The notes beneath the pieces were generated by a model. The model worked only from the letters and a program-made list of their open reading frames with translations, made no database searches and was not told the DNA's origin. DNA of 64,000 nucleotides from Thermothelomyces thermophilus ATCC 42464 (taxonomy: Eukaryota > Ascomycota > Sordariomycetes > Sordariales > Chaetomiaceae), in assembly GCF_000226095.1 (NCBI RefSeq), contig NC_016473.1, positions 4,836,001 through 4,900,000 on the forward strand. The letters are read 5' to 3'. Shown in pieces: positions 24,364 to 35,841 of the stretch. Position 1 is the stretch's first letter. Every line of letters starts with the position of its first letter. Both the position numbers and the translations under genes were made by a program.

Positions 24364-25563
24364 ATGCCATTCCGCTATACCTCCACCAGCGCGGCCTGGC
24401 CCGCTCAACTGCCAGCGCGAACTGCAGCATGGAGTTGCCATCGCTTCTTCCACGCCTCGCCGCGCGCCCTCGGCCTTGATGGCAACACCAGCGGTCCCAC
24501 GAATCATTATGAGACGCTCAACGTGCATCCGACCGCGACCGCGGCGGAGATCAAGAAGTTAGTCCCGTACCCTCTTTATACCAATCATATCAGCCCATTA
24601 CCGCTCCCTCCTTCCCCGTCCCTTTCCCCCCCTTCGCTTCGCTTCCCGTCCCCTTTCACTTCCTCCCTCGACCTCTCCATCCACTAACCTCGATGATGCG
24701 TCCGTCCCGCCGCCCGGCTTCTCCCCCCCTTCTTTAGATCCTTCTACCTCCTCTCCAAGCGCCACCACCCGGACCACAACCCCACCGACCCGCACGCGCC
24801 CGCCCGCTTCATGCGCATCAGCGAGGCGTACGCGGTCCTCGGCCACGCCGAGAAGCGCGCCCGCTACGACCGCGAGCACGCCCGCCTCCTGAATCCGCAC
24901 TACCACCACCACCACCAGCAGCAACCGCCGAGAAAGGGGTCCTACCACAGCACGGGCCCGGCCGGCGGCCGCCCGGCTTCCGGGCTCAGCCGCAGGCGCG
25001 GCGCCTTCCAGGGTCCGCCGCCCAGCTTCTACCGCAGCGGCGGCTGGGGCGCCTACGGCGCCAAGCGCAGCGCCGCGCACGAGGAGAGCACCGGTGCCGG
25101 GTTCGGGACGGATACGAGAGGTGCTCCGCCGCCGCCGCCACCACCACCGCATCCTCCTCCTCCGCCCCCGCCCGGAGGTGCGTTTGGCGGGGGTGGTGGT
25201 GGGTTCGGAACGGGCGGGATGGGTCCGGGTCAGGACCCGTTCGGACACCGGGACGACGTGCCGCATTTTGACCGGGAGGCGCACGAGCGTGCGCAGCGGA
25301 GGGTGGATGACAGGAGGGCGCACCGGATCGCCAAGGAACGCGGGGTTGATATCGACCACCTGGAGAAGCCGACGACGATGAGCTTCTTTGGGGTGGCAGC
25401 CATCCTGGCGATCGTGGTGATGGGGCCATTCCTGATATCTGGCATGTTCAACCGGGGGAACGGCTCATCGTCATCGTCATCGTCATCATCATCAAAGCAG
25501 GGCGAAAAGGGGGGAAAGGAGACCACCGCTGGCGGGGTAGACAAGGAAGGAAAAAGGAAGTGA
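24364..25563 (+). CDS. Mitochondrial membrane-tethered J-domain (DnaJ) protein
   Basis: Two exons, 24364-24557 and 24738-25563, with a 180-nt intron, giving 339 residues. The N-terminus is rich in Ser, Ala and Arg with few acids (QLPARTAAWSCHRFFHASPR), consistent with a mitochondrial presequence. The J domain starts at HYETLNVHPTATAAEIKK and continues after the splice with SFYLLSKRHHPDHNP, which contains the HPD motif needed to stimulate Hsp70, ending at VLGHAEKRARYD. A Pro/Gly-rich low-complexity stretch follows, then a membrane segment (FGVAAILAIVVMGPFLISG) and a Ser/Lys-rich tail with a ten-Ser run. It is shaped like fungal inner-membrane J-proteins such as Jid1; the exact orthologue is uncertain. 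Confidence 0.87.
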
Positions 25564-25835
25564 TGTACGCATCATGACACAAACTAAGGCTGCAACGATA
25601 TACCATCTCTCATGAAGATCACATTGGCAAGACACGGCACCGTGGAGTACTCATGCATACTACACTGCTGACGAGTCTACTGTACACTGCAACATGTCCT
25701 GAACAACGCGCTCCGTGGATTTGCTACGACCGGCTGCTGAACCAACGGTCAATCAGCCGCAATCAATCCGGAGCGTGGGTCGCAAGGCCCCCTTCCAACG
25801 CGAAACCCCACGTCTCCTTGGCTGGTGCGAGCAGC

Positions 25836-27198
25836 TTAGGACTCGAAGGTGAAGCTAGTGCCGACCTATTTTTCGGAGTTAGCGTTCGGCAAGACAAAAA
25901 AGTCAGCAGTGGATGTCGGTCTCACCTTGTGGGTGGCCTGGTCGAGCTTCTGAGTGTCGAAGGAAGCACCAACGCCAAGGGTGACGCCCTCGCGGAGGAG
26001 AACGTTGTAGGCGACAGCGGCGACACCGCGGTCGTTGATCTTGGCCTGTTCGATTGATTAGCATCCTTCCTTCCAGAACTCGGTACGCAAAAAGACAGAG
26101 GAGGCGGCCGAGGTGTGGCGTACCTTCACGAAGGAGACGGGGTCGAGGCGGTACTTGGCGGCGACCTCGAGGCCGACCGTGTTGCCGCTCTTCGAGTTCC
26201 AGGTGGCCTTGGAGCCGGCCTCGACCTGGCTGTTGACCTTGTGGTAGTAGCTGGCGGCGAAGACGCTCAGGTTGTCGGTGGCGGTGATGGCGGCGCTGTA
26301 GGTAGGGGCCTGGTAACCGATGGCGGCGCTGTAGCCGGTGATCTTGGCCTTCTGGACGTCGTAGCCGGCCGAGGCGCCAGCGAGGAAGCCTTCGTGGCCA
26401 ACAACGGCGTCGATGCTGGCGGTGGGGCCCTTGAGCAGGTCAAAGAAGGCACGGCCGTGGAAGTTGGACTGCTTGAAGTGCAGGTTGAACTTGGCGCCAC
26501 GGGCCTGGGTCGCCGGGAGGAAGGCAAAGATACCCTCGGCCTTGAGACCCTGGGCCAGGTTGTCGGCCATCTCGACCTTGGTCTCGAGCGTGTTCGCGGT
26601 GTTCCATGTCTGGGTGAGGGTCAAGCCTGAGCGTTTCCATCGCATTAGCAGCTGCGCTGACCCATGCGCGTCCATGGCCACCGCCAACTAGACGGGGCGC
26701 CTGTAGAGGGAGGGTCCCCGGATCCGGCCCAGCTGTAGATGCCAGTCGAGCACGACCCATTGTGGGATCCATAGGGGTGCAACGCGCGCGTCGTAGAAGA
26801 AGAAATCGTTCGAATTACCATTGGGCTTGTCAGTGTATTTCCCCTCGATCTGCCAAAAGGTCGGACAGTCAGCATCGCGTCCGAGTCATACACATCCTTG
26901 CCGGATCGCCACACTTACCGTGCCGCTGGTCGCATTGTCGTGGCTGCTCTTGCCGGTGACCTTGAAGGCGACATTGTTGGGGGTGTTGCTCTTGACCTCG
27001 ATGGTGCCGGCGGAGAGGTGGTAGAAGTCCTTGTTGAGGAGCTGGAGAGCGCAGAGTCAGCCCATTCATCCGTTCGCGCCTCTGATGGGGTGACCACCCG
27101 AGAAATGCCGCTTCACCGCGCGCGAGCTTTCCCGAGGTCGGAACTGGACATACGTCATTCGCCGCCTTGGCGATATCCTGGAAAGCCGGAACGGACAT
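25836..27198 (-). CDS. POR1: Mitochondrial outer-membrane porin (VDAC)
   Basis: Six exons on the minus strand: 27154-27198, 26919-27041, 26819-26849, 26124-26626, 25926-26045 and 25836-25865, giving 283 residues, the usual length of fungal VDAC. The opening MSVPAFQDIAKAANDLLNKD is the N-terminal helix, and alternating beta strands follow through KFNLHFKQSNFHGRAF, GYQAPTYSAAITATDNL, KYRLDPVSFVKAKI and the closing GVGASFDTQKLDQ. It forms the voltage-gated channel for metabolites across the outer membrane. All five introns (60-192 nt) have GT...AG ends and rejoin the frame. The exon of 31 nt encodes only IEGKYTDKPN. A telobox-like motif lies 285 bp upstream. Confidence 0.95.
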
Positions 27199-27482
27199 GT
27201 TGGCAATTCTTTTGTGGGTGTGGAAGGGAGGTGGTTGTGATGTTGGAAGTTGCGAAAGATGACAGCAGAGTCTGTGAAGCTGCGTGTCTCTGGGGAATTG
27301 TTGGGGGAAGCAGACTGTCGGAATTGGCCCACGATGTTACGAGAAATTTGTCTAAACGCTTTGATTGGCGGTTCGGCAACTCGTTGTCAATGCAGCGAGC
27401 TGCCGCGACCAGTGACGTCCGGGCCTTCTGAGACCAAGTGGGCCCCGGTCTGGCTCTGGTTAGCTCCGAGGAAGGCACTATA

Positions 27483-27493
27483 CCCCTAACCCT
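27483..27493 (-). promoter_or_regulatory. Telobox-like motif upstream of the porin gene
   Basis: AGGGTTAGGGG on the coding strand, about 285 bp upstream of the porin ATG. Function inferred from resemblance only. Confidence 0.35.
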
Positions 27494-27717
27494 CCAACGA
27501 CGCCATCAAGCAAAGATCCGAATGAAATCAAAACCAAATCGATATACTTCGTACGGAGTACCTTATTTTATGACTTGCTTGTCCAGAGATCATTGAGATT
27601 GCAAATGGGTTAGTGACCATATTTGCCGCGTCTCATCATCCACTACTCAACAGCCTCTCCTCTTTCTCTTTCTCACTCGCTCCCCTCCTTTTTCTCTTCT
27701 CTCTGTGTTTGCTGCAC

Positions 27718-27745
27718 TCACACGCACGCACACACACACACACGA
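27718..27745 (+). repeat. CA-rich dinucleotide repeat
   Basis: Imperfect (CA)n run interrupted by CG units, in intergenic sequence. Confidence 0.75.
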
Positions 27746-27917
27746 CACGCACATATACAAGTTAGGGAACATATCATCGGCTATCTGACCAATCTCGTAT
27801 TTTTCATGTGTCAAGATATTTGACCCTACTTCAACCCAATGATGAACCATGAGGATGACAGACCGGAAACGATCCGAGCCTTTCTATGTACAAACAGACA
27901 CGAGAATACCCCTTGAT

Positions 27918-30324
27918 TTAAGCATCGTTGTACTTGGCCTTGTGGATGGGGATGGCCCTGGATCACAAAAGTCAGTATCTTTCGGCACATGATCTTAAAG
28001 GAAAAAAAAAAAAAGGCCAACTGCAATGATTTGAACTCACCGGCCACTGGGGTCAGTCTGCTTGGACCACTTAGGGGTCCACCGCATGACGGTCGAGGCG
28101 CACGACGGCGGGAAGTGTTCGTCGAACATGAGGCGGTACCAGTACGCCTCCTTGGTATCCGGGATATCCGAGCCCCACTCGGGCTTGGGGTTCTTCATCA
28201 TCTCGTCGGTGACGTGCCGCTCGGCATGCTCCTTGAGAGCATCGATCCACCCGTAGCCAACGCCGTCCGAGAACTGCTCCTTCTGGCGCCAAAGGATGCT
28301 CTCAGGGAGGTACGGCTCCGTGTCGGGCTCATCGCTGGTGTCGAAGGCCTTGCGAAGAATGTACTTCTCAAGCCTCTCGGACGTGATCATCTTCTCCTGG
28401 GGGTCAATGTTCATGGAGACCTCAAGGAACTAGTAGCGGATATATCAGCAGGTGTTTTTGGAAGAAATAAGTTTGGTTGGGAAGGTTGACTCACCTCCTT
28501 ATCCAGGAAGGGCACGCGGGCCTCAAGACCCCAGGCCGAAGTCGACTTGTTGGCGCGCAGGCAATCAGCGAGATGCAGGTTCTTCACCCTGCGCACGCAC
28601 TCCTCGTGGAAGGCGGCCTTGTTGGGCGCGCCGTGGAAATACAGGTAGCCGCCGAAGATTTCGTCACTGCCCTCGCCGCTGAGTACCATCTTGATACCCA
28701 TGGCCTTGATCTTGCGCGAGAGCAGGTACATGGGCGTGGAGGCGCGGATGGTGGTCACGTCGTACGTCTCCAGGTGGTAGATGACGTCCGAAAGCGCGTT
28801 GAGGCCATCCTCAATCGTGAAGGTCATGACGTGATGCTTGGTACCGAGGAACTTGGCGACCTCGAGCGCCGCCTCGTTGTCGGGCGACCCGGGGAGACCG
28901 ATCGAGAAGGAGTTGAGCTGGGGCAGGAAGGTCATGGTCGACAGCTTGTTCTCGTCGTCAATGCCAACCAATCCTTCGCCCCGGTCCGCATCGCCCGTCT
29001 GCTCAAAGGCGCTGCCGTTGGCCTCCTCTGCCAGCTTCCGTAGCCGTTTCGTCTCCCGCTGGGCAATGGACGCAACCAGGCTGGAATCCAGGCCGCCGGA
29101 AAGCAGGACACCGTACGGGACCTCGGCCATGAGACGTTTCCTGACCGACTTCTCGAGCGTCTCGCGCAGCAGCTTCAGATCCGCCGGCTTCTCCGGGATC
29201 CTCTGGCCGTCCCACCATGACGGCTGGAAATACCGGATCCGCTCACCGGTCGCGCTGTCGTAGATGTGCCCAGGCGGGAACGATTCGATCTTGTCGCACA
29301 CGGGGTGCAGAGCCTTGAGCTCGGAGGCAAAGTAGACGGTGCCGGGTTGCTCGGACGACCAGCCCTGGTAAAGGGTGGTGATGCCGATCGGATCGCGGGC
29401 GGCGATGATGCGGTCCAGGTTCTTGTCGTACAAGACGAAGGAGAACATGCCATCGAGGTGCTTGGGCGCATCGAGACCGTGTTCCATATACTGGTCGTCC
29501 AGAGTCAGCCGCCCGGTCCCCCGCCATATCATCTCTCCTGTCCCCAAAGAAGGTGGGGGGACAACTCACCAGAGGAATAATGACCTCGCAGTCCGAGGCA
29601 GTCTTGAAGTGGTATGGCTTCTTCAGGCTCTTCCGGATCAGACGATGGTTGTAAATCTCGCCATTGACGGCCAGGATAATGCTCTCATCGGCGTTGGTGA
29701 GTGGCTGCGCTCCACTTTCTAACGTTCTTTCGTCAGAAACTCCTTTCGAAAATGTCGATATAACCACTCTAGACGTACCAACGCCGACGATGCTGAGACG
29801 CTCATGGCACAGAACTGCGAAAAGAGTTAGCGAAGCCCCCTTGCGGTTTGGAGCCCGGGTACAAAGCATACTTGTGTTGTGGCAGGTGACACTGCCGCCT
29901 GTAAAATGCGACAAAGCAAGAGTCAGCGTCGTCTACGCACATCTCGTGCGACTCGGGGGAAGGGAGTCAGAGGGGCAACGCACTCCAATCGGGTCCCCGA
30001 TGCCGAATTCTGCGAGATAATCCGAGTCAATTGAGCCGCTCATGGTTCCCGATTTCAGTTCAATTGGGGGCCACTTACGCCTTGGAGAGTTTCAGAGCAG
30101 TCGGCTTGAACTTGACCACATCCGGGTGGCTGTTGTCCGTGTCAGCGGAAGCCCCGCATTGTGAGAGTGTGGTGATGACGAGTTTTGCGAGAGGGCGCGA
30201 TAGCGGGGCAAAACTTGCCCCTCCATCGGCGGCACGGCGCAATACCAACGCGACGCTCCTCACAAAGGCGAAACCGGATACCGAGAGGGACGACTCACTT
30301 GTGGCAGGCGAAGATGCCGCACAT
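27918..30324 (-). CDS. asn-2: Asparagine synthetase (glutamine-hydrolysing)
   Basis: Nine exons on the minus strand: 30299-30324, 30079-30129, 29984-30009, 29872-29898, 29779-29814, 29570-29718, 28495-29490, 28041-28429 and 27918-27957, giving 579 residues. The start MCGIFACHN exposes Cys2, the glutaminase nucleophile, after Met removal; [22 protein letters not shown] and ASDCEVI complete the class-II amidotransferase domain. The synthetase domain carries [10 protein letters not shown] (pyrophosphate loop) and [12 protein letters not shown]. It makes asparagine from aspartate, glutamine and ATP in the cytosol. Five of the first exons are only 26-51 nt. The splice after WS uses GTGCGT at 29983 and rejoins as [16 protein letters not shown]. 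Regulation by the Gcn4/CPC1 system is known for this family; no consensus site is claimed here. Confidence 0.95.
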
Positions 30325-31501
30325 GGTGAAGCTTGGCTCGTGAGGTCTTCGGTCGTCGAGGTCGCCGGGCAGAGGGGCCTTTGGTAGGAGCCTGCAGGCG
30401 TTGAGGAAGCGACTCTATCCAAACAGTCAGCGAGAACTCGAGGGGCCTTTCTGCTTGCTCTCGGAGGGCGCCGAGGGCTGCAGTTTGTCGCAAACAAGTA
30501 GAGAGCCAGATAAGGTGAGTGGGATGACTTGAAAAGCGAAAAGTTGTGTAGGACGAAAGAAAGAGTCATAGGCCCTTCTGAAAATTGTGTGGTATCCAAA
30601 TTCGGCTACACTCAAACACACCCGCCCGTCTCGGCCCCAAGGGGATCCCCCCCCCGGACAACCGAATTTTTAGCTACTTGGCTAATGGTCCCCAACCCAG
30701 GGGCTGGCAGTCCGAGCAGTGGCCAGGTTCCGTTGTCAATCCCCATGAGCCAGTTGGCCCGCCGAGCTGGGGACGGAGCTCCAGCAATGGACAACCGGAG
30801 TCATAGATTCCATTCTGGGCCGATGTCGGGTGTGGTGTTGATTGGCCCTCCGGCTGGCCAACAGTTCCACATGGGTCATTACCTTAACATGACTGATAAG
30901 AACGAAGGCTTTGACAGCGTTCGGGGTCTGCAGGGACCACAAGCGACCACGTGAGGAGCTGGCCCTCTGGAGGTGAGGAACGCAATGCATCTCTGAGAAG
31001 CTGAGGTTGCGAGTCTCGATTTGTCTCTCAAGAGGCTTACTGCAGTAAGCTGCCCCCAAGTCCATGGTGGGGGGCGAGCCAATGGCTGCTTGAGCGCATT
31101 GCCAAGACCCCGCGGGAAGGGATGTGACACTTCGGCAACACCACTTCAATGTTTGGGGCGACATATCACGGGGGTGATAGTCTCGATCCTCTTGTTCCCT
31201 GCGGAAGAGTTGTCTCTGTGCATACGCCACGATGGGAGAAATCATCGCATACACCTGATCTGTTGTCGCGCAGCATAATTCTGCCTACGGCGTATCTCAT
31301 CCCACCCCTCAGCCTCCCCCGGATCCAAGATCAAGCGTTTCGTAACCCGCAGTAGAAGAAGATCCCGATGATGTCGTGCCGTCTGAACTCCAAATGCTGT
31401 AATCGCCCACCGCCATTGGTATCCCATAACTCCGTAATCAGAATTCCATACCCGGTTCTATCCCTTCGGCCGTGCGCAAGACGTAGTCCTGCAAGACCCT
31501 T
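30325..31501. other. Intergenic region upstream of asparagine synthetase
   Basis: Promoter of the asparagine synthetase gene and 3' flank of UBC9, both minus strand. No gene seen. The segment is longer than most spacers in this part of the window. Confidence 0.5.
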
Positions 31502-32194
31502 TCATGGCGCGGCATTCTCCCGCACAATCTGCCTGATGCGCCTCTCGTACTGCACTCTGTCTTTCTTGTACATGTTGTATGCCTCGGCCTGAGCGGGAGA
31601 TTCTGGGTTGGGGTCGTTGAGGAGGTCCTGGACGCCAAGCAGGATCTGCTTGATGGTAATCGCGGGCTTCCACGCCTCTTCTTCGTTCAGAATCGACAAA
31701 CAGACGGTGCCGGATGGGTAGACGTTGGGGTGGAAGAGAGGCGGCGTAAACTTGCCTACAGAAAGGGCGAATGTTAGTCGTGTGGTTCTCCCGCGCTTCA
31801 ACATCGGCGCACAACAGCCGGGCTACTTACACTTGGGGGGTTTCGTGGGATACTCTGTATGAGACGAGTGATTAGTTAGTGTAAAACGTTTCCGTAAAAG
31901 AACCGCAGGAAAGGATGCCGCGTACCGTCGGGAAATGTCACCACCAGCTTGAACAGGCCGCCTTCCCACATGGTCTTCTCTTTGCCCGGGATACCACACT
32001 CCCAGACCTTGAGGTCAAGCACGCCCTGGGCATTCTTCTGCGGTCGCGCATAGAAGCCAAACGGATGGTCCTTGCGCCACTGCTTGCTAAACCGTGGACG
32101 CCAAGTTAGTGAGGCTGTCGCGCGCGGGGGTACCGGAAGCACAGCGACGGTTGACGTACCGCTCCTCCTGCAGACGATTTTGGCATAGCGACAT
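31502..32194 (-). CDS. UBC9: SUMO-conjugating enzyme E2 Ubc9
   Basis: Four exons on the minus strand: 32160-32194, 31926-32086, 31831-31854 and 31502-31755, giving 157 residues, the normal E2 size. The start [15 protein letters not shown] is the N-terminal helix that binds SUMO and E1. [14 protein letters not shown] contains the active-site Cys (Cys92 by my count) in the HPN...C context, and [14 protein letters not shown] is the diagnostic Ubc9 loop. It conjugates SUMO to lysines in the nucleus and is essential in most fungi. The 24-nt third exon encodes EYPTKPPK. All introns are 71-75 nt with GT...AG ends. Confidence 0.96.
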
Positions 32195-33503
32195 GTTGGC
32201 AGTTGTTATGGAACTTCGATCAATATGGGGTTTTCTCCAATGGTTCGGATGTCAGAAGGGCCAGGTCGTCGGCTGCCGCCAGAAGCCGTGGGCAGACTAG
32301 ATAACGAGACAAAGGAAAATGGTGCCAGCTGGCAACGGTTCGGTTGCACTCCTGAGCCAGGGTGCGATGCAATGAGCGCCACGCAAGTCGAGCCTTTGGA
32401 TGGGAAGCACGGGATATATCGCCCGGAATTCTGGAACGCAGTGAGGGGAGCTGCGAGACGGCGTGACGGGAACGCCCTTGGAAGGCAGAAATTCGGGCGC
32501 CCGCACGGACCAATTTGTTTGTTCTGTCACAGCCCCGAAATGGAAGGCGGAGAACAGCTGGTTCTCCATGCATGCAATGCATGCATGCACTGCAATTCAC
32601 TAGAAGTTCTTTACCCCGTACGCTACCTTCCTCCGAGCCTTTTCACTGCGGGGCAACTCTCCGGGGTCTCTTTCGCGGGGTGCCGGTTATCTAAAGGAGG
32701 TAAATGCCTTACCTTAGGTACTTGCTTGAGGTCGTGTAATCAATAGGTGAGGTAGGGAGTTAGGTACTCTCTTCGGTTTGCTTTAGGAGCTCACCCTCTC
32801 CTGAATGAATGCCACGCCCGGATAAGGAGTCTGTAGAATCATTTAAACAAGCGCGCCCAGAATGTGACGAGAAGAGGTACTACTCGGTACCTTACATAGT
32901 AGTCCGGGCTGGTGGCACACCCCACCATCTACATCTGGTCATACGAAAAAGAACCAACGTTGAGGATCAGTGCTGCGTAGAGCGAAAAGGTGGATGATTG
33001 GATCGACCAGCGTCGGGATCTGGGGACCGGTGTGCTGAAGCCATAGCTACGGAGTACAAAGAGGCAAGCAGGCCAGGATCCTTTGACGCGGGACAGGGTG
33101 GTTCTTCCAGACCCTCTTCTCGGTTCCTAGAATCCGGGAGCGGGACGATCCCAAAGGGGCCTCGGTGGTGGAGCATAAGGGACGCCCGGGTCGAGCACAT
33201 GCTGCACATGCACATCCCCACGGCATGCATCATCTCTTGCCCCCATTTACCCAACTCTTAGCATTTTCTCCAACGTGTGTTTCTAGTTGACAGTCCAATA
33301 TTACCTTACGGATTACTTTCGTCACCCCACGCCGCCCGACCAGCTCTTTTGGGAAGAGCTCGATGCGATAAACCAATCCGTTGCGACCCTGCTCTTGCAT
33401 CCTCAACGTGGGGATTCCCCCCCCATCTAACCTCGGTACACGCGTGCCCCGGCCTTTGCGCTCATAACCTACCCCAACGCAAGCTTTCTGGTACCTTGAT
33501 GCA
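32195..33503. other. Intergenic region, divergent promoters of UBC9 and PEX19
   Basis: It has a short direct repeat ATGCATGCA near 32568-32590 and TACGGAGTAC at 33048-33057. Longer open frames here have no family resemblance and were not called. Confidence 0.5.
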
Positions 33504-34660
33504 ATGGCGTCGGGCGCCAGCGATACCGGCGCTCCTCAGAAAGAGGCAGAGAAGGTTGTACCAACTGAGCAAACGAAACAGAAGACCGCAGCAACACTCG
33601 AGGATGTGGACGACGTCCCTGACCCGGACGAGGATGACCTCGACGACCTTGATGGCAAGTTGCTGCTAGCGCATAGGATATGAGGGGATCGCGGGGTTAA
33701 CGCTCATGTCTAGAGATGCTCAATGAGTTCTCGACGGTGAAGATCGACGCACAAAAGCCAGAAGCCCCGCCAGGGCTAGCCGCGGCTCCTGCTGCTGGCG
33801 CCACCGCGGAGGAGGCTCTGTCTGAGGAGGAATTCGCAAGGCAGCTTCAAGCTGGCATGGCCGATTTGCTAGGGGAGTTGGAGAAATCGGTACGTGCAAA
33901 CCCCTCGAGGATGTGGTATGTTGGCGCCCGCTGACGGTGCCCCTCCAGCCGGAGATGCAGGCGCAGTTCGAGAGCATATTCAAAGAGCTGGGCGCTGCGG
34001 CATCAGCAAACGCGGACCCAGCCTCGTCAGCCCCAACCCCACCAGCGGCTGGCAGCAGCTCCTCAAAATCAGGTCCTACCGGCGCCGAAGCTTCGTTCCA
34101 AGAAACCATCCGCCGCACGATGGAGCGCATGCAAGCTTCGGGCGAGCAGGCGACGGCCGCGGCGGCGGCTGAAGGGTCGGACGATTTTCTTGCGGAGCTC
34201 TTGAAGCAGATGCAGAACGGAGGCTTCGACGGCGAGGGGAGCGAGGAGGAGTTCTCCAAGATGCTGATGGGCATGATGGAGCAACTCACCAACAAGGAGA
34301 TCCTCTATGAGCCCATGAAGGAGCTTGATGACAAGTTTCCCGAGTGGCTGGAGAAGAACCGGGACAAGACACCAGCGGAAGAGTTCAAGCGGTACGAGGA
34401 GCAGCAGGTGCTGGTCAGGGAGATTGTTCGAAAGTTTGAGGAGCCGACATTCTCGGACTCGAACGCGGCTGATCGAGAATACATTGTCGACCGGATGCAG
34501 AAGGTGGGAGATAACCCAGGACCTAAATACCATGGCCATGCCCTCCTAACTGTCGCCACAGATGCAAGCCTCCGGGTCGCCGCCGTCAGATCTTGTCGGG
34601 GAAATGCCCTCAGCCCAGGACGTACTTAACATGCCGGACGAGTCGTGCAATCCCCAATAG
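33504..34660 (+). CDS. PEX19: Peroxisomal membrane-protein chaperone Pex19
   Basis: Four exons: 33504-33654, 33714-33889, 33949-34503 and 34562-34660, giving 326 residues. The acidic N-terminus (DVPDPDEDDLDDLD) is the Pex3-docking region, ASFQETIRRTMERMQ and DFLAELLKQMQ are the amphipathic helices, and ILYEPMKELDDKFPEWLEKN with YEEQQVLVREIVRKFEE form the C-terminal cargo-binding domain. The protein ends SCNPQ, a C-terminal CaaX-type box (CNPQ), consistent with the farnesylation known for this family. Intron 1 has a GC donor (GCAAGT) and TCTAG acceptor; with a GT donor the frame breaks. Pex19 binds newly made peroxisomal membrane proteins in the cytosol and delivers them to Pex3. Confidence 0.93.
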
Positions 34661-34876
34661 GTGCTTTTGCGGCCGCTTGAAAGGAAGGTCAGGTTGCCAG
34701 GTTCATTTAGGATACGGGATATACCCTTCCCATAATATACCGTCAGGTCTCAACACGTTGATCCGATCCGTTATACATAGTCCCAAAACGCCCTCCCGTC
34801 TAGCCGATGACACGCCCAAACTCCGACCAATGCATTATGCATAGTACACCAGACCTGAACAGTCCGTTTCCGGCAC

Positions 34877-35841
34877 TCAGGTCATCTCCACATCCTGTGA
34901 ATGCCCCATTTCCTGCTCGCCCTGCTCCTGTTGAATGAGATCCATAAACAGCCCGTCATAGTCTTCATCGTCCGAGAATTGCGCGGGCGACTGCGACGAC
35001 TCTTGCTGCCCCTCAAGCGCCGAAAGAAGCGCCTCTATCTCGGCCTCTTCTTGCTGCGCAACGGCATCCGCCATCAACGCGTCCAAGTCCTGCCTGGCAT
35101 GCTTCTCTTGCATCCGGATCTCCTCTTCCTCCAGGGCCGCCAAGTCAGCGTCCAGTGTCCCAAGGTACTGCGCGACTTCGGCCTCTCTGGCCTGGGCCCG
35201 CTCGCGCTGGAGACGCAACCATTCGAGCTTGAGGAGCTAGGGGTTCGGGTCAGCTTTCGATGTTTGGTAGATTCTACGCAAAGAAAGGAGATCCAAGCAC
35301 GGAAGAGTGAAGGAAGGAGGTAGGGAGGGAGGGAGGGGTGTGCAAGGGAAAAAAAAGAAAAGAAAAAGAAAATGCCAACCTCGTCCTCGCCTCCGCGCAT
35401 CTCCCACCTCTTGTCCTCCTGCCGCTGCCGCACGTTCTGGAAGAAGAGCCGGCGACGGCTCTCTTGGGCGTCCTCTCGCCGCTTGAGCACGGGGTTGGGA
35501 CGCGTGTTCCGCGAGGCGAAGCGTAACTTGCTATTGCTTGACTGGTTGTTCTCGCTGCCCGAGAAGAAGGACGATGACGGCGACAATTGTCGCCCGCCCC
35601 CCATAATTGGGGAGGACTGAGTCTGTCGCGGGAGAGTGTTGAGGAAGGTGGATCGGCATGGTGAGAGCGGTTGTTGTCGAGATTGGGGCAGTGGTGGTGG
35701 CGATAGCGAGGACGCTCGAATTGGGGAGGAGGAGAGGGGCGACGAAAAGGCAGGCCGGTAGTCGCTCTGTTGCCTCTGTTGCCCTGGGCCAGGTCGGCCG
35801 AAGGGGAAAGTTGGCGGGGTTTGGGGCATCGCCGCGAACAT
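34877..35841 (-). CDS. Unrecognised coiled-coil protein
   Basis: Two exons on the minus strand, 35380-35841 and 34877-35236, give 273 residues. Exon 1 is Pro/Ser/Gln-rich and looks disordered (MFAAMPQTPPTFPFGRPGPG), ending with a basic stretch KRREDAQESRRRLFFQNVR. Exon 2 begins LLKLEWLRLQRERAQAREAE and is a long Glu/Ala/Gln-rich coiled coil, closing with an acidic tail (SDDEDYDGLFMDL). The intron donor is GTTGGC, weak, so the junction is less certain than others. The longer open frame begins at TTG; the first ATG at 35839-35841 was used, and a second Met four codons later is possible. It shares a divergent promoter with the gene at 36293. Function unknown. Confidence 0.72.

Larger units (their letters stand above)
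27199..27917. other. Intergenic region, porin promoter
   Basis: Contains the porin promoter, with CCCCTAACCCT at 27483-27493 and GTACGGAGTAC at 27551-27561, and a CA-rich microsatellite at about 27718-27745. The 3' flank of the asparagine synthetase gene is on the right. Confidence 0.6.

Noticed and set aside
24598-25359. 253-codon minus-strand frame opposite the J-protein gene
   Set aside because: Arg/Val/Gly-rich shadow of a G+C-rich exon; the plus-strand frame has the J domain.
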